64,000 bases of DNA from NCBI GenBank assembly GCA_947447985.1, contig CANFLX010000005.1, positions 46,820 through 110,819 of the forward strand. The letters run 5' to 3'. Positions 41,222 to 50,585 of the stretch are shown here, one piece after another (within the stretch, counting starts at the first letter, position 1; every line of letters begins with the position of its first letter). A program made the translations under genes and the position numbers. Below the pieces are notes generated by a model, which saw only the letters and a list, made by a program, of their open reading frames with translations, searched no databases and was not told the origin of the DNA. This DNA comes from Comamonadaceae bacterium. Its GTDB lineage: Bacteria > Pseudomonadota > Gammaproteobacteria > Burkholderiales > Burkholderiaceae_C.

Positions 41222-42954
41222 CCGAATTCCTGAGCGCCAATATGGCGCCCGTCATGTTTGCGTCGCTGATCCTGTTTTTGCTGTTTGGCTATGCGGTGGC
41301 GTTTTCATTGGCTGCCTGCGGCTTGTTTTTTGGCGTCGTCGCGATTCAACTGGGCATGATCCAGCCGACCTTTTTGCAAAGCCTGCCGCTTCGCATGTTC
41401 GGCATCATGCAAAACGACACGCTCCTGGCCATTCCGTTTTTCACGTTCATGGGACTGATTCTGGAGCGCTCCGGCATGGCCGAAGACCTGCTGGACACCA
41501 TCGGCCAACTGTTTGGGCCGATTCGCGGTGGACTGGCCTATGCGGTGATTTTTGTAGGCGCGATGCTGGCGGCAACCACCGGCGTGGTGGCGGCGTCTGT
41601 GATTTCGATGGGACTGATTTCCCTGCCCATCATGCTGCGCTATGGCTACGACCGGCGCGTAGCAGGCGGCGTGATTGCCGCCTCGGGCACTCTGGCACAA
41701 ATTATTCCCCCGTCGCTGGTGCTCATTGTCCTGGCCGACCAACTGGGCAAGAGCGTGGGCGATTTGTACAAAGGTGCGTTTGTGCCTGGATTTGTGCTCA
41801 CGGGCCTCTATGTGGGCTACATCCTGGTTTTGAGCATTGTGCGGCCGCACTGGGTGCCCGCCCTGCCCCCGGAGGCACGCACGATTCGCGAAAGCGATGG
41901 CAGCTCAGGCCTGCGCTCTCTCGCATTGTTGGTGCTCGGCTCAACCCTGTGTGCGGTGGTGTTCGCCCACCTTCGCCCGGACGCTACGCCGACCGACGAA
42001 CTCATCGTCACCTCGCTGTGTGTCGGCGTGGGTGTGGCCTTTGGCTTGGCAGTGCTTAACCGCCTGAGCGGACTGAACCTGCTCTCCAATATGGCGCAGC
42101 GGGTTACCTTTGTGATGATCCCCCCCTTGGCGCTGATCTTTCTGGTGCTGGGAACCATCTTTTTGGGCATTGCAACGCCGACCGAGGGCGGTGCCATGGG
42201 TGCCGTGGGCGCTTTGGTGATGGCGCTGGTGCGCAAGCGCATCGACCTGCCGCTGATCCGCCAGGCCATGGATTCCACGATGAAGCTTTCCTGCTTTGTG
42301 ATTTCCATTTTGCTGGGCGCGACCGTATTCAGCCTCGCGTTTCAAGGCGTTGATGGCTCCAAGTGGGTAGAGCACTTGCTCACCGGACTGCCCGGCGGAC
42401 AGCTGGGCTTTTTGATCGTCGTGAATATTTTGGTGTTTGTGCTGGCCTTTTTCCTGGACTTCTTTGAGCTGGCCTTCATCATCATTCCATTGATCGGTCC
42501 GGTCGCAGAAAAACTGGGCATCGACTTGGTTTGGTTTGGCGTGCTGTTGGCCGTGAACATGCAAACCTCGTTCATGCATCCGCCGTTTGGTTTTGCCCTG
42601 TTCTACCTGCGCAGCGTGGCGCCGCACGAAGACTACGTCGACAAAGTGACCCAAAAGCCGATCAAGAAAATCACCATAGAGCAAATTTACTGGGGTGCGG
42701 TGCCCTTCGTGGTCATCCAGGTGCTGATGGTGGCCATGATCATCGCCTTCCCTTCTCTGGTGTCGAGCGGTATTGGCAAGGAGGCCACGATTGACGCGGA
42801 AAAGGTGTTCGAGCAAATGCAAACCGATGCCCAACAGCGTTCCGACGACAAGGCCGCCGCACAGGCGTCTTCGCCGGGTGCCACGGAGGAAAAAGAAGAC
42901 CCCATGAAACGCTTGATGGAGTCGATGAAAGACGACCAGGCCAAAAAGCCCTGA
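41218..42954 (+). CDS. dctM: TRAP transporter large permease (DctM type), extended
   Basis: DctM is the ion-coupled transporter subunit. This one has 578 residues against about 430 for standard DctM, the longer form seen in FcbT3-type systems. Motifs include FFTFMGLILERSGMAEDLLDTIGQLFGPIRGGLAYAV, GVVAASVISMGLISLPIMLRYGYD, IIPPSLVLIVLADQLG, ATPTEGGAMGAVGAL and FLDFFELAFIIIPLIGPV. The extra length is partly an inserted cytoplasmic/helical region near residues 210-290 and a roughly 50-residue charged C-terminal tail (KVFEQMQTDAQQRSDDKAAA and after). The substrate is not determined; 2-oxoacid is a guess from the binding protein type. Confidence 0.92.
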   Translation: MTEFLSANMAPVMFASLILFLLFGYAVAFSLAACGLFFGVVAIQLGMIQPTFLQSLPLRMFGIMQNDTLLAIPFFTFMGLILERSGMAEDLLDTIGQLFGPIRGGLAYAVIFVGAMLAATTGVVAASVISMGLISLPIMLRYGYDRRVAGGVIAASGTLAQIIPPSLVLIVLADQLGKSVGDLYKGAFVPGFVLTGLYVGYILVLSIVRPHWVPALPPEARTIRESDGSSGLRSLALLVLGSTLCAVVFAHLRPDATPTDELIVTSLCVGVGVAFGLAVLNRLSGLNLLSNMAQRVTFVMIPPLALIFLVLGTIFLGIATPTEGGAMGAVGALVMALVRKRIDLPLIRQAMDSTMKLSCFVISILLGATVFSLAFQGVDGSKWVEHLLTGLPGGQLGFLIVVNILVFVLAFFLDFFELAFIIIPLIGPVAEKLGIDLVWFGVLLAVNMQTSFMHPPFGFALFYLRSVAPHEDYVDKVTQKPIKKITIEQIYWGAVPFVVIQVLMVAMIIAFPSLVSSGIGKEATIDAEKVFEQMQTDAQQRSDDKAAAQASSPGATEEKEDPMKRLMESMKDDQAKKP

Positions 42955-42978
42955 CTACGTCGATTTCTGTTCAGTCAT

Positions 42979-43007
42979 AAAAAAACCCCGCTAAAGCGGG
43001 GTTTTTT
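42979..43007. terminator. Bidirectional terminator between dctM and dctP
   Basis: CCCCGCT/AGCGGGG stem of 7 bp with a two- to four-base loop, flanked by seven A on the left and six T on the right. It works for both strands and sits in the 69-bp gap between the two converging genes. Confidence 0.9.
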
Positions 43008-43023
43008 ACAGTCGCACAGCCTG

Positions 43024-44103
43024 TTAGAACTTTTGGCGCTGCATAAATTCGTCCATCGGACCTTCTGCAATGCTGAACCAGAGATTGCTCTCTTTACGGA
43101 ACGCTGCGTAGTCCGAAAAAATCTTCTTCCATGCAGGGTTCGTGTCGTTCATCTCGGTATAGACCTCGTTGGACGCTTTGAACGCTGCAGAAATGATGTC
43201 CTTGTTGAAGGTATGCAACTTCGCGCCCTGGCTGAGCAGCGTTTTGAGCGCGGGCATATTGCGTGCGTCGTACTTGGCCTGCATGTCGACGTGGGCAAAA
43301 GCAGACGCAGCTTCGACGATCGCCTTGTACTCATTGGGCAATGCGTCAAAGGCTTTTTGGTTGATGTACAGCGAGAGCTGAGGGCCCACTTCCCAGAAGC
43401 CAGGTGCGTAGTACTGCGGTGCCACCTTGTGGAAGCCCAGCTTCAGGTCATCATAGGGGCCGACCCACTCGGCTGCGTCAATCGTGCCTTTTTCCAACGC
43501 CTGGTAAATCTCGCCGCCAGGAATATTGGAAGGCACCACGCCCAGGCGCTCCAAGACCTTGCCCGCAAAGCCACCGCAGCGGAACTTCAGGCCCTTGAGG
43601 TCGGCAACCGAGTTGATTTCCTTGCGGAACCAGCCACCCATTTGCGTGCCTGTGTTGCCCATGGGAAAGTTAACAATGCCCACCTTGGCATAATGTTCCC
43701 GCAGCAATTTCAGGCCGTTGCCTTCGAACATCCACGCCGTCATTTGGCGGCTGTTCAGGCCAAATGGCACCGCGCAGTCCAGCGCGTAGGTCGGATCTTT
43801 GCCAAAGAAGTAGTAAGGCGCGGTATGGGCCATTTCCACCGTCGCGTTGGAGACGCCGTCGAGCACCCCAAACGCGGGCATCAATTCACCCGCAGCGTGG
43901 GTGGTGATCGTGAACTTACCACCGCTCAATTCGCCCACTTTTTTGGCGAAGACCTCTGCGGTGCCAAATAAGGTATCTAAGGACTTTGGAAAGCTCGAGG
44001 CCAAACGCCAGCGCATCGTTGATTGCGCATGAACCGCGGGCGCCATGCCCGCAGCCAACACACTTGCGAGGCCCGCTTTTTTGATAATTGAACGACGATC
44101 CAT
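43024..44103 (-). CDS. dctP: TRAP transporter substrate-binding protein (DctP type)
   Basis: This 359-residue periplasmic protein opens with a twin-arginine-like leader MDRRSIIKKAGLASVLAAGMAPAVHA. The DctP fold is shown by RWRLASSFPKSLDTLFG, a ligand-binding region TGTQMGGWFRKEINSVADLKGLKFRCGG with conserved Arg, GVVPSNIPGGEIYQALEKGTIDAAEWVGPYDDLKLG and the Trp-rich end. It resembles the FcbT1/TakP type that binds 2-oxoacids or aromatic carboxylates. The ATG has a GGAG 8 bp upstream. It converges on dctQM, which is atypical. Confidence 0.92.
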   Translation of the reverse strand: MDRRSIIKKAGLASVLAAGMAPAVHAQSTMRWRLASSFPKSLDTLFGTAEVFAKKVGELSGGKFTITTHAAGELMPAFGVLDGVSNATVEMAHTAPYYFFGKDPTYALDCAVPFGLNSRQMTAWMFEGNGLKLLREHYAKVGIVNFPMGNTGTQMGGWFRKEINSVADLKGLKFRCGGFAGKVLERLGVVPSNIPGGEIYQALEKGTIDAAEWVGPYDDLKLGFHKVAPQYYAPGFWEVGPQLSLYINQKAFDALPNEYKAIVEAASAFAHVDMQAKYDARNMPALKTLLSQGAKLHTFNKDIISAAFKASNEVYTEMNDTNPAWKKIFSDYAAFRKESNLWFSIAEGPMDEFMQRQKF

Positions 44104-44243
44104 AGGAGTACTCCGTTAAATGTGAAAAATTCCGCTTGCCGGCCTCGATCCGAGGAAACCGAGACCCGCAAGGCGCCCGCCCATTGTAGGAAGGCCATCC
44201 AGAGCGCCAGAGGGGGGTTTTCCCTTGGCGCGGGGATCCCCGT

Positions 44244-46112
44244 CTACAGCCCGAAATGGGCCCGGATCGACGCTTCGATCCCCACCGCGTCCAGGCCTTG
44301 CAGCGCCATCAGCTTGACCGGATCACCATGCTCGATAAACACGTCCGGAAGTCCTAATTGCAGCACGGGGGCGGTCACATGGGCCTCCTGCAAGGCTTCC
44401 ATGACGGCACTGCCAGCACCACCCATGCGGGCGCCGTCTTCCACGGTCACGACGCAGGCATGCGTTTTTGCAACCTCCAGCAGCAAGTCCAAGTCCAAGG
44501 GCTTGGCCCAGCGCATATTGACCACCGTGGCGTCCAAGGCCTCAGCGGCGACTAAGGCGCTTTGCAGCAAGGTTCCAAACGCCAGAATCGCAATGCCTTG
44601 GCCCTGGCGGCGGATTTCCCCCTTGCCGTAGGGCAGGCCTTCCAGACCGGGCCGGGTGGCCACGCCTGCACCACTGCCGCGCGGATAGCGCACGGCCACC
44701 GGGTGGTTTTGTGCAAAGGCGGTGCTCAGCAATTGGCGGCATTCGCTCTCGTCGGCGGGGCAGGCAATGGCCATGTTGGGGATGCATCGCAAAAACGCGA
44801 TGTCATAGGCCCCCGCGTGGGTCGCACCGTCTGCCCCGACCAAACCAGCGCGGTCCAACGCAAACACCACCGGCAGGTTTTGAATGGCCACATCGTGAAT
44901 CAGCTGGTCGTAGGCCCGCTGCAAAAAGGTGGAGTAGATGGCCACTACGGGTTTCAAACCCTCTGTGGCCAGACCCGCCGCAAACGTGACCGCGTGCTGT
45001 TCGGCAATGCCGACGTCGAAATAACGCGCTGGAAAACGCTTTTCAAACTCCACCAGGCCCGACCCTTCGCGCATGGCGGGGGTGATCGCGACGAGGCGGG
45101 GATCATGGGCCGCGGTATCGCACAACCAAGTTCCAAAAATTTGGGTAAAGGTCGGCGCGGCGACGCCCGAAGACTTTTGCAAGCCCACCGAAGGATCAAA
45201 CTTGCCAGGGCCGTGGTAGGCCACCGGGTCCGCCTCCGCATTGGCGTAGCCCTGGCCTTTTTTGGTCACCACGTGCAAAAACTGGGGTCCGCGCAGATGG
45301 CGAATATTTTCCAGGGTCGGAATCAAGGATTCCAGATCGTGGCCATCGATCGGACCGATGTAATTGAAACCAAACTGCTCGAACAAGGTGGCTGGCACCA
45401 CCAGTCCCTTGGCATGCTCCTCGATGCGTTTGGCCAGCTCAAACAGCGAGGGAGCGCCTTTGAGCACACTCTTGCCCATGCTTTTGGCTTTGGCGTAAAA
45501 CTGTCCGCTCATCAGCTGTGCCAGGTAGCGGTTCAAGGCGCCCACGGGCGGGCTGATGCTCATCTCGTTGTCATTGAGGATCACCAAGAGCTTGCAGTCT
45601 TCAACCCCGGCATTGTTCAGCGCCTCAAACGCCATGCCCGCGGTCAGCGCACCGTCGCCAATCACTGCCACGCTGTAACGGTCGTCGCCTTTGATTTTGG
45701 CGGCCATGGCCATGCCCAAGGCCGCAGAGATGGAGGTGCTGGAGTGGGCTGTGCCAAAGGTATCAAACTCGCTCTCGGCGCGTTGCGGGAACCCGCTGAG
45801 CCCGCCCAATTGGCGCAGCGTGGACATGCGGTCGCGCCGGCCGGTCAGGATTTTGTGCGGGTAGGTTTGGTGCCCCACGTCCCAGACGATGCGGTCTTTG
45901 GGCGTGTCAAACACATAGTGCAAAGCCACCGTCAGCTCCACCGTCCCCAGGTTGGAGCTGAGGTGCCCGCCGGTCTTGGCGACGCTGTTGAGCACATAGG
46001 ATCGAACTTCGTCCGCCAATGCGCGCAATTCGGAGCGCGGCAGGCGTCGCAGGTCCTGGGGGCTTTGAATGTCCGGCAACAGAGGTGTTCGGGCAGCGTT
46101 GGAATGGGGCAT
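44244..46112 (-). CDS. dxs: 1-deoxy-D-xylulose-5-phosphate synthase
   Basis: Dxs condenses pyruvate and glyceraldehyde-3-phosphate, the first step of the MEP isoprenoid pathway. The ATG at 46112 gives 622 residues. Motifs: [18 protein letters not shown] (phosphate/TPP contacts), [20 protein letters not shown] (thiamin-diphosphate GDG motif), [18 protein letters not shown] and the transketolase C-domain. It is 77 bp from ispA, so a separate promoter is possible. Confidence 0.97.
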   Translation of the reverse strand: MPHSNAARTPLLPDIQSPQDLRRLPRSELRALADEVRSYVLNSVAKTGGHLSSNLGTVELTVALHYVFDTPKDRIVWDVGHQTYPHKILTGRRDRMSTLRQLGGLSGFPQRAESEFDTFGTAHSSTSISAALGMAMAAKIKGDDRYSVAVIGDGALTAGMAFEALNNAGVEDCKLLVILNDNEMSISPPVGALNRYLAQLMSGQFYAKAKSMGKSVLKGAPSLFELAKRIEEHAKGLVVPATLFEQFGFNYIGPIDGHDLESLIPTLENIRHLRGPQFLHVVTKKGQGYANAEADPVAYHGPGKFDPSVGLQKSSGVAAPTFTQIFGTWLCDTAAHDPRLVAITPAMREGSGLVEFEKRFPARYFDVGIAEQHAVTFAAGLATEGLKPVVAIYSTFLQRAYDQLIHDVAIQNLPVVFALDRAGLVGADGATHAGAYDIAFLRCIPNMAIACPADESECRQLLSTAFAQNHPVAVRYPRGSGAGVATRPGLEGLPYGKGEIRRQGQGIAILAFGTLLQSALVAAEALDATVVNMRWAKPLDLDLLLEVAKTHACVVTVEDGARMGGAGSAVMEALQEAHVTAPVLQLGLPDVFIEHGDPVKLMALQGLDAVGIEASIRAHFGL

Positions 46113-46189
46113 GGAAAGTCCGACCTCAGCAGTAAGTGTCAAGGGAAAAATCGCATTGTCAGTGTAAACCTTGGCTGGCAGCGCCAGGC

Positions 46190-47128
46190 TCAGTGGCTGC
46201 GCTGAACGACCACGTCGGCCAGGCCCGCCAACGCGGCGGTGTTGGCCAAACCACTGGACCGCAAAGCAGAATGGGCCTGGGCGCGCAAATCCGTGGCCAG
46301 GCGCTGGCTGGCTTGCAGCCCCAACAAGGAAACATAAGTGGGTTTGTCATTGTCAGCGTCTTTGCCCGCTGTTTTGCCCAACGCGGCGGAATCCGCCGTG
46401 ACGTCCAGCACATCGTCCACCACCTGAAAGGCCAACCCGATGGCGTGACCATAGTCCGACAGCGCGGCCAGAACCGGCCCGGAGGCCTGTGCGCAAACCG
46501 CACCAAGCATGACGCTGGCATGCAAAAGGGCGCCGGTCTTGAGTTGGTGCATATGGCGCAAGGCAGGCTCGTCCAAGGGCAATCCCACACTCGCCAAGTC
46601 AATCGCCTGCCCTCCTGCCATGCCGGTGCTGCCCGCAGCGCGCGCCAACACGGCGCACAAGCGTCCCTGAACCGCCAAGGGCAGACTGCCGTCGTCCGGT
46701 GTGAGCAACTCAAAAGCCAGCGCTTGCAAAGCGTCACCCGCCAACAACGCGCCTGCCTCACCAAATTTCACATGGACGGTGGGTTTGCCCCTGCGCAGTA
46801 CATCGTTGTCCATGCAAGGCATGTCATCGTGCACCAAGGAGTAGGCGTGAATCAATTCGACGGCACAGGCAGCCCGCAAAGCGGCCTCGCCGCCCGACGC
46901 TTGCGCACCAGCGTCCACCGCCTCAAACGCGGCCAGTGTCAACAAGGGGCGCAGACGCTTGCCGCCGTCCAGCACCGCGTAACGCATCGCTTGCACCAGG
47001 CTGGCAGGTGCGCCCCAACCTAGCTTGGGGACCTTGGCATCGGTCACCCAGACGTCCAGTGCGCCTTCGACCCGCAGCAGTTGCGCCGACATCCAGGCGC
47101 CGAGAGAACCGTCAGACACCGCGGTCAT
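46190..47128 (-). CDS. ispA: Farnesyl diphosphate synthase / polyprenyl synthetase
   Basis: IspA builds FPP from IPP and DMAPP. The 312 residues contain [33 protein letters not shown] (first Asp-rich motif), KTGALL and QVVDDVLDV (second Asp-rich motif). The ATG overlaps the xseB stop (ATGA). The order xseB-ispA-dxs is a widespread proteobacterial operon. Confidence 0.96.
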   Translation of the reverse strand: MTAVSDGSLGAWMSAQLLRVEGALDVWVTDAKVPKLGWGAPASLVQAMRYAVLDGGKRLRPLLTLAAFEAVDAGAQASGGEAALRAACAVELIHAYSLVHDDMPCMDNDVLRRGKPTVHVKFGEAGALLAGDALQALAFELLTPDDGSLPLAVQGRLCAVLARAAGSTGMAGGQAIDLASVGLPLDEPALRHMHQLKTGALLHASVMLGAVCAQASGPVLAALSDYGHAIGLAFQVVDDVLDVTADSAALGKTAGKDADNDKPTYVSLLGLQASQRLATDLRAQAHSALRSSGLANTAALAGLADVVVQRSH

Positions 47129-47376
47129 GCGCTTTTCCAGGGCTTGAGCACCCCGTTGTCCAGCACTTTGATTTGGTTTTCCACCGCTTCAAGTTTGTCA
47201 CGGCACAGCTGCAGCAAGGCCGCGCCGCGCTCGTAGCTGGCCAGCAACTGGTCCAGGGGTAAATCACCCGACTCCATGCGCTGCACCAGGGCTTCGAGTT
47301 CCTGCATGGCCTGCTCGTAGTGTGCAGGCAAAGGTGCGGTTGAAGTCGCGGCGGAGGACGGAGGGGCCTTGGGCAT
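47125..47376 (-). CDS. xseB: Exodeoxyribonuclease VII small subunit
   Basis: This 83-residue protein matches Xse[48 protein letters not shown]. It is the small subunit of exonuclease VII, with XseA elsewhere. It opens the xseB-ispA-dxs run and is divergent from the Rieske gene with a 197-bp gap between them. Confidence 0.95.
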   Translation of the reverse strand: MPKAPPSSAATSTAPLPAHYEQAMQELEALVQRMESGDLPLDQLLASYERGAALLQLCRDKLEAVENQIKVLDNGVLKPWKSA

Positions 47377-47466
47377 GGTGGGTGCCGCTTGGGGGCAAGC
47401 AGCGGTGGGTCAAATTGGGCGGGATTTTATGCCAGCGCCCTCCCAGAATACCCCTAGGGCGCGCAG

Positions 47467-47472
47467 TACAAT
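47467..47472 (+). promoter_or_regulatory. Putative -10 element (TACAAT) for the Rieske gene leader
   Basis: TACAAT lies about 107 bp upstream of the Rieske gene ATG and about 22 bp before the leader hairpin. A -35 is not clear. If it is used, the transcript would run directly into the terminator-type hairpin at 47489-47523. Confidence 0.35.
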
Positions 47473-47488
47473 CAGCGCCTATTCGCGA

Positions 47489-47523
47489 CCGGTCAACCGA
47501 ACAGGCTGACCGGGCTTTTTTTT
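47489..47523 (+). terminator. Terminator-type hairpin in the Rieske gene leader (possible attenuator)
   Basis: CCGGTCA pairs with TGACCGG over 7 bp around an 11-base loop and is followed by GC and eight T. It is on the plus strand only. Since xseB is divergent, no upstream plus-strand gene ends here. CTGACC of the right arm could instead pair with GGTCAG at 47562-47567, next to the start codon, which is the arrangement of an attenuator. Confidence 0.6.
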
Positions 47524-47573
47524 GGGCGCCCTGGGCGCATTCTCCCTGTGGGGAGTCTTTAGGTCAGGTTCCT

Positions 47574-48746
47574 ATGTCTGATTTAAGTCTTCAACTGCAG
47601 CAGGCTCTAAGCCAACTACCAGTTTCAAGCTACTTTGACCCGGCGCTGTATGCGCAGGAGATGAAAACCATCTTCCAATCCGGGCCGCGCTACGTCGGGC
47701 ATTCGCTGAGCGTGCCCCAGGTGGGCGACTACTACACCCTACCGCAGGAACAAGGCGGGCGCGTGCTGGTGCACAACGGCGGCGGCATTGAGCTCGTGTC
47801 CAACGTCTGCCGCCATCGCCAGGCGCTGATCCTGCAAGGACGCGGGTCCTTGAGTGATGGTCAAAACGCCAGTGGCAACATCGTCTGCCCACTGCACCGT
47901 TGGACCTACCAAGGGCCGCGGAGTGGCCCCGCGGCCGCACCGATTGGAAAGCTCATCGGCGCTCCCCATTTCGCCGCCGATCCCTGCCTCAACCTGAACA
48001 ACTACCCGCTGCAAGAGTGGAACGGCCTGCTGTTTGAAGGGGGTGGCGTGGACGTGGCCTCGCACATGGCGGGACTGGGGCCCCGCGCTGACCTGAATTT
48101 TGAGGGCTACGTGCTGGACCGCGTGGAAATGCACGAGTGCAACTACAACTGGAAAACCTTTATCGAGGTCTACCTGGAGGACTACCACGTCGGCCCCTTC
48201 CACCCCGGCCTGGGCAACTTTGTCACCTGCGAAGACCTGCGCTGGGAGTTCAAAGACCACTATTCGGTGCAAACCGTGGGTGCTGCCAACCGTCTGGGCA
48301 AGGCTGACGCGCGGGGCGGATCGCCCGCCTACGAGCGCTGGCAAAGCGCCCTGCTCAACTACCGAAACGGCGTGCCCCCCAAGTTCGGCGCCATCTGGCT
48401 CACCTACTACCCCCACACCATGGTCGAGTGGTACCCGCATGTGCTGACCGTGTCCACCCTGCACCCCATGGGCGTGGACAAAACCATGAACATGGTGGAG
48501 TTTTACTACCCCGAAGAAATTGCAGCCTTCGAGCGTGAATTTGTTGAGGCGCAGCAAGCGGCCTACATGGAGACCTGCGTGGAGGACGACGAAATCGCCG
48601 AGCGCATGGACGCCGGGCGCAAAGCACTGTTGCTGCGCGGTGACAACGAGGTTGGCCCCTACCAAAGCCCCATGGAAGACGGCATGCAGCATTTCCACGA
48701 GTGGTACCGCGCCCGCATGGCTGCTGCGGTGCAGGACGCTGGGTGA
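47574..48746 (+). CDS. Rieske-type aromatic ring-hydroxylating oxygenase, alpha subunit
   Basis: This 390-residue Rieske non-heme iron oxygenase subunit has the [2Fe-2S] ligands Cys79-x-His81 and Cys105-x2-His108 (VCRHRQ...VCPLHRW). The mononuclear iron site is in NYNWKTFIEVYLEDYHVGPFHPG, with His205 and His210 and acidic residues between. The overall size and a single-domain alpha-only layout fit the phenylpropionate/choline-monooxygenase-like branch. No ferredoxin or reductase gene is adjacent, so electrons must come from elsewhere. The substrate is unknown. The ATG at 47574 follows a 94-bp leader; the longer ORF start overlaps xseB. The stop is coupled (GTGA) to the EamA gene. Confidence 0.9.
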   Translation: MSDLSLQLQQALSQLPVSSYFDPALYAQEMKTIFQSGPRYVGHSLSVPQVGDYYTLPQEQGGRVLVHNGGGIELVSNVCRHRQALILQGRGSLSDGQNASGNIVCPLHRWTYQGPRSGPAAAPIGKLIGAPHFAADPCLNLNNYPLQEWNGLLFEGGGVDVASHMAGLGPRADLNFEGYVLDRVEMHECNYNWKTFIEVYLEDYHVGPFHPGLGNFVTCEDLRWEFKDHYSVQTVGAANRLGKADARGGSPAYERWQSALLNYRNGVPPKFGAIWLTYYPHTMVEWYPHVLTVSTLHPMGVDKTMNMVEFYYPEEIAAFEREFVEAQQAAYMETCVEDDEIAERMDAGRKALLLRGDNEVGPYQSPMEDGMQHFHEWYRARMAAAVQDAG

Positions 48747-49660
48747 CCCAGCCACAAGCGAGCGGCAACCTGGCCCCGGCACTGTGGATGGTGCTGGGTG
48801 CCTTCATTTTTGCCACCATGGCGGTGGGCATCAAAACCGCATCCCACAGCTTTGCCACTTTTGAGCTGGTGTTTTACCGCGGCGTGGTCGGCGTTGTTTT
48901 CATGGCCTTGTTGGTCAAGGCACGGGGCGCGAGTTTGCGCACACCGGTTCCCATGATGCACCTGACCCGCAGTGTGATCGGCGTGGCCTCGCTGGGCTCC
49001 TGGTTTTACGCCATCGCCCACTTGCCGCTGGCCACCGCCATGACGCTGAACTACATGAGCGGCGTGTGGGTTGCGGCCTTTATCCTGGGAGGCGCCCTGC
49101 TCTACGGCCAAGGCCTGCGCCAGGGCCCGCTGATGGGCACCGTGCTTTTGGGCTTTGCCGGTGTGGTGATGACCTTGCGCCCCACGATTGACCATGACCA
49201 GCTGTTTGCGGGTGTCATCGGCCTGCTCTCGGGCATGGGAGCCGCACTGGCTTATATGCAGGTCACCGCCTTGGGCAAGGCGGGCGAGCCTGAGGAACGC
49301 ACGGTTTTTTACTTTGCTGTGGGCACCTTGGTATTGGGTGGCGCCGGACTGGTTTTCACGCCCTTGACCCCTTGGGACCAGGTGCGTTTTGAAGACGCTG
49401 CCTGGGTAGTGCCGATTGGCGTGCTGGCCTCACTGGGCCAGTGGTGCATGACCCGGGCCTACCGCAAAGGCGCAACCCTGGTCGTGGCCAGCATGCAGTA
49501 CTCGGGCATTGTGTTTGCCAGCGCCTACAGCCTGCTTTTGTTTGGCGACCATATTGCGCCCATGGGATGGGCGGGTATTGCGGTCATCGTGGTCAGCGGC
49601 CTGTTGGCCACCTTGCTGCGTTCGCGCGCCATTCCCAACACCCCTGCCGAAGACCATTGA
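48743..49660 (+). CDS. EamA/DMT-family transporter
   Basis: The GTG at 48743 overlaps the Rieske gene stop (GTGA) and gives 305 residues with ten transmembrane segments in two EamA halves: LWMVLGAFIFATMAVGIKTASHSFATFELVFYRGVVG and the second half with WVVPIGVLASLGQWCMTRAYRKGATLVVASMQYSGIVFASAYSLLLFGD. DMT proteins export metabolites or amino acids; coupling to the oxygenase is positional inference only. Confidence 0.88.
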   Translation: MTQPQASGNLAPALWMVLGAFIFATMAVGIKTASHSFATFELVFYRGVVGVVFMALLVKARGASLRTPVPMMHLTRSVIGVASLGSWFYAIAHLPLATAMTLNYMSGVWVAAFILGGALLYGQGLRQGPLMGTVLLGFAGVVMTLRPTIDHDQLFAGVIGLLSGMGAALAYMQVTALGKAGEPEERTVFYFAVGTLVLGGAGLVFTPLTPWDQVRFEDAAWVVPIGVLASLGQWCMTRAYRKGATLVVASMQYSGIVFASAYSLLLFGDHIAPMGWAGIAVIVVSGLLATLLRSRAIPNTPAEDH

Positions 49661-49684
49661 CCGCTCCCAGCCAAGGAACACGCC

Positions 49685-50557
49685 ATGTACAGCACCCTGA
49701 TCACCGTTGAACAACTCCAAGCCTTGCAACCCAGCGGCCAACCGCTCATGGTGTTCGATTGCAGCTTTGACTTGGCGCAGCCGCAGGCCGGGCGGGCGAT
49801 GTTTGAAGACCATCACATTGCCGGTGCGGTCTATGCCGACCTCAATACCGACCTCAGCGCCAAAGGCGACCCCCACACCACCGGCGCGCAAAGTGGCGGA
49901 CGTCACCCCCTGCCCTCGCGCGAAACCTTCGCATCGTGGTTGCAGAGCGTGGGCTTTGATCACTCCATGCAAGCGGTGGTTTATGACCGCCAAGGCGCCA
50001 ACTACTGCGGCCGCCTGTGGTGGATGCTGAAATGGCTGGGCCACGAGCCCGTGGCAGTGCTGGATGGCGGTTTGCAGGCGTGGGCTGCGGCAGGCGGTGC
50101 GCAAGCGTCGGGCGCGTATGCCCTGCAAAACGCAAACGCGGCTCCCTTTGCCGTCTCGGCCTCCAAAGTCACGCTGCTGAGTGCCGACACTGTGCTCCGC
50201 CATCTGGGTCGCTCCGAACAAACCATTGTGGATGCGCGGGCCACACCCCGCTTCAAAGGGGAGGTGGAGCCCTTGGATCCGGTAGCAGGCCACATCCCTG
50301 GGGCACTCAACCGCCCATTCATCCAGAATTTGACGCCCGAGGGCTTTTTCAAGCCAGCTGCGGTGTTGCGCGCAGAGTTTGACGCATTGCTCGGTACGCA
50401 GTCTGCGCAGCACGTGGTGCACCACTGCGGCAGCGGGGTGAGTGCCATCCCCAACCTGCTGGCGATGGAAGTGGCAGGCTTGACGGGCAGCGCCCTGTTC
50501 GCAGGCAGCTGGAGCGAGTGGTGCAGCGACGCCACCCGGCCCGTGGCCAAGGGCTGA
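49685..50557 (+). CDS. sseA: Thiosulfate/3-mercaptopyruvate sulfurtransferase
   Basis: This 290-residue tandem-rhodanese protein has FDCSFDL, DHSMQAVVYDRQG and GGRLWWMLKWLGHEPVAVLDGGLQAW in the first domain and GHIPGALNRPF in the second. The catalytic loop CGSGVSAIPN is close to the CG[ST]GVT loop of mercaptopyruvate sulfurtransferases, rather than the CRKGVT of thiosulfate ones. It has AAGGA before the ATG and lies 24 bp after the EamA gene in the same direction. Confidence 0.9.
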   Translation: MYSTLITVEQLQALQPSGQPLMVFDCSFDLAQPQAGRAMFEDHHIAGAVYADLNTDLSAKGDPHTTGAQSGGRHPLPSRETFASWLQSVGFDHSMQAVVYDRQGANYCGRLWWMLKWLGHEPVAVLDGGLQAWAAAGGAQASGAYALQNANAAPFAVSASKVTLLSADTVLRHLGRSEQTIVDARATPRFKGEVEPLDPVAGHIPGALNRPFIQNLTPEGFFKPAAVLRAEFDALLGTQSAQHVVHHCGSGVSAIPNLLAMEVAGLTGSALFAGSWSEWCSDATRPVAKG

Positions 50558-50585
50558 ACGCGTCCTTGGCCCCTACAGAAGCGTC

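Noticed and set aside
44231-44242. 12-bp palindrome CGGGGATCCCCG just after the dxs stop
   Set aside because: No T-run on the minus strand after it and no repeat elsewhere noticed; a GC-rich palindrome of this length can arise by chance.
44562-46205. 547-codon plus-strand ORF across dxs
   Set aside because: Antisense to dxs, no signature, composition of a shadow frame.
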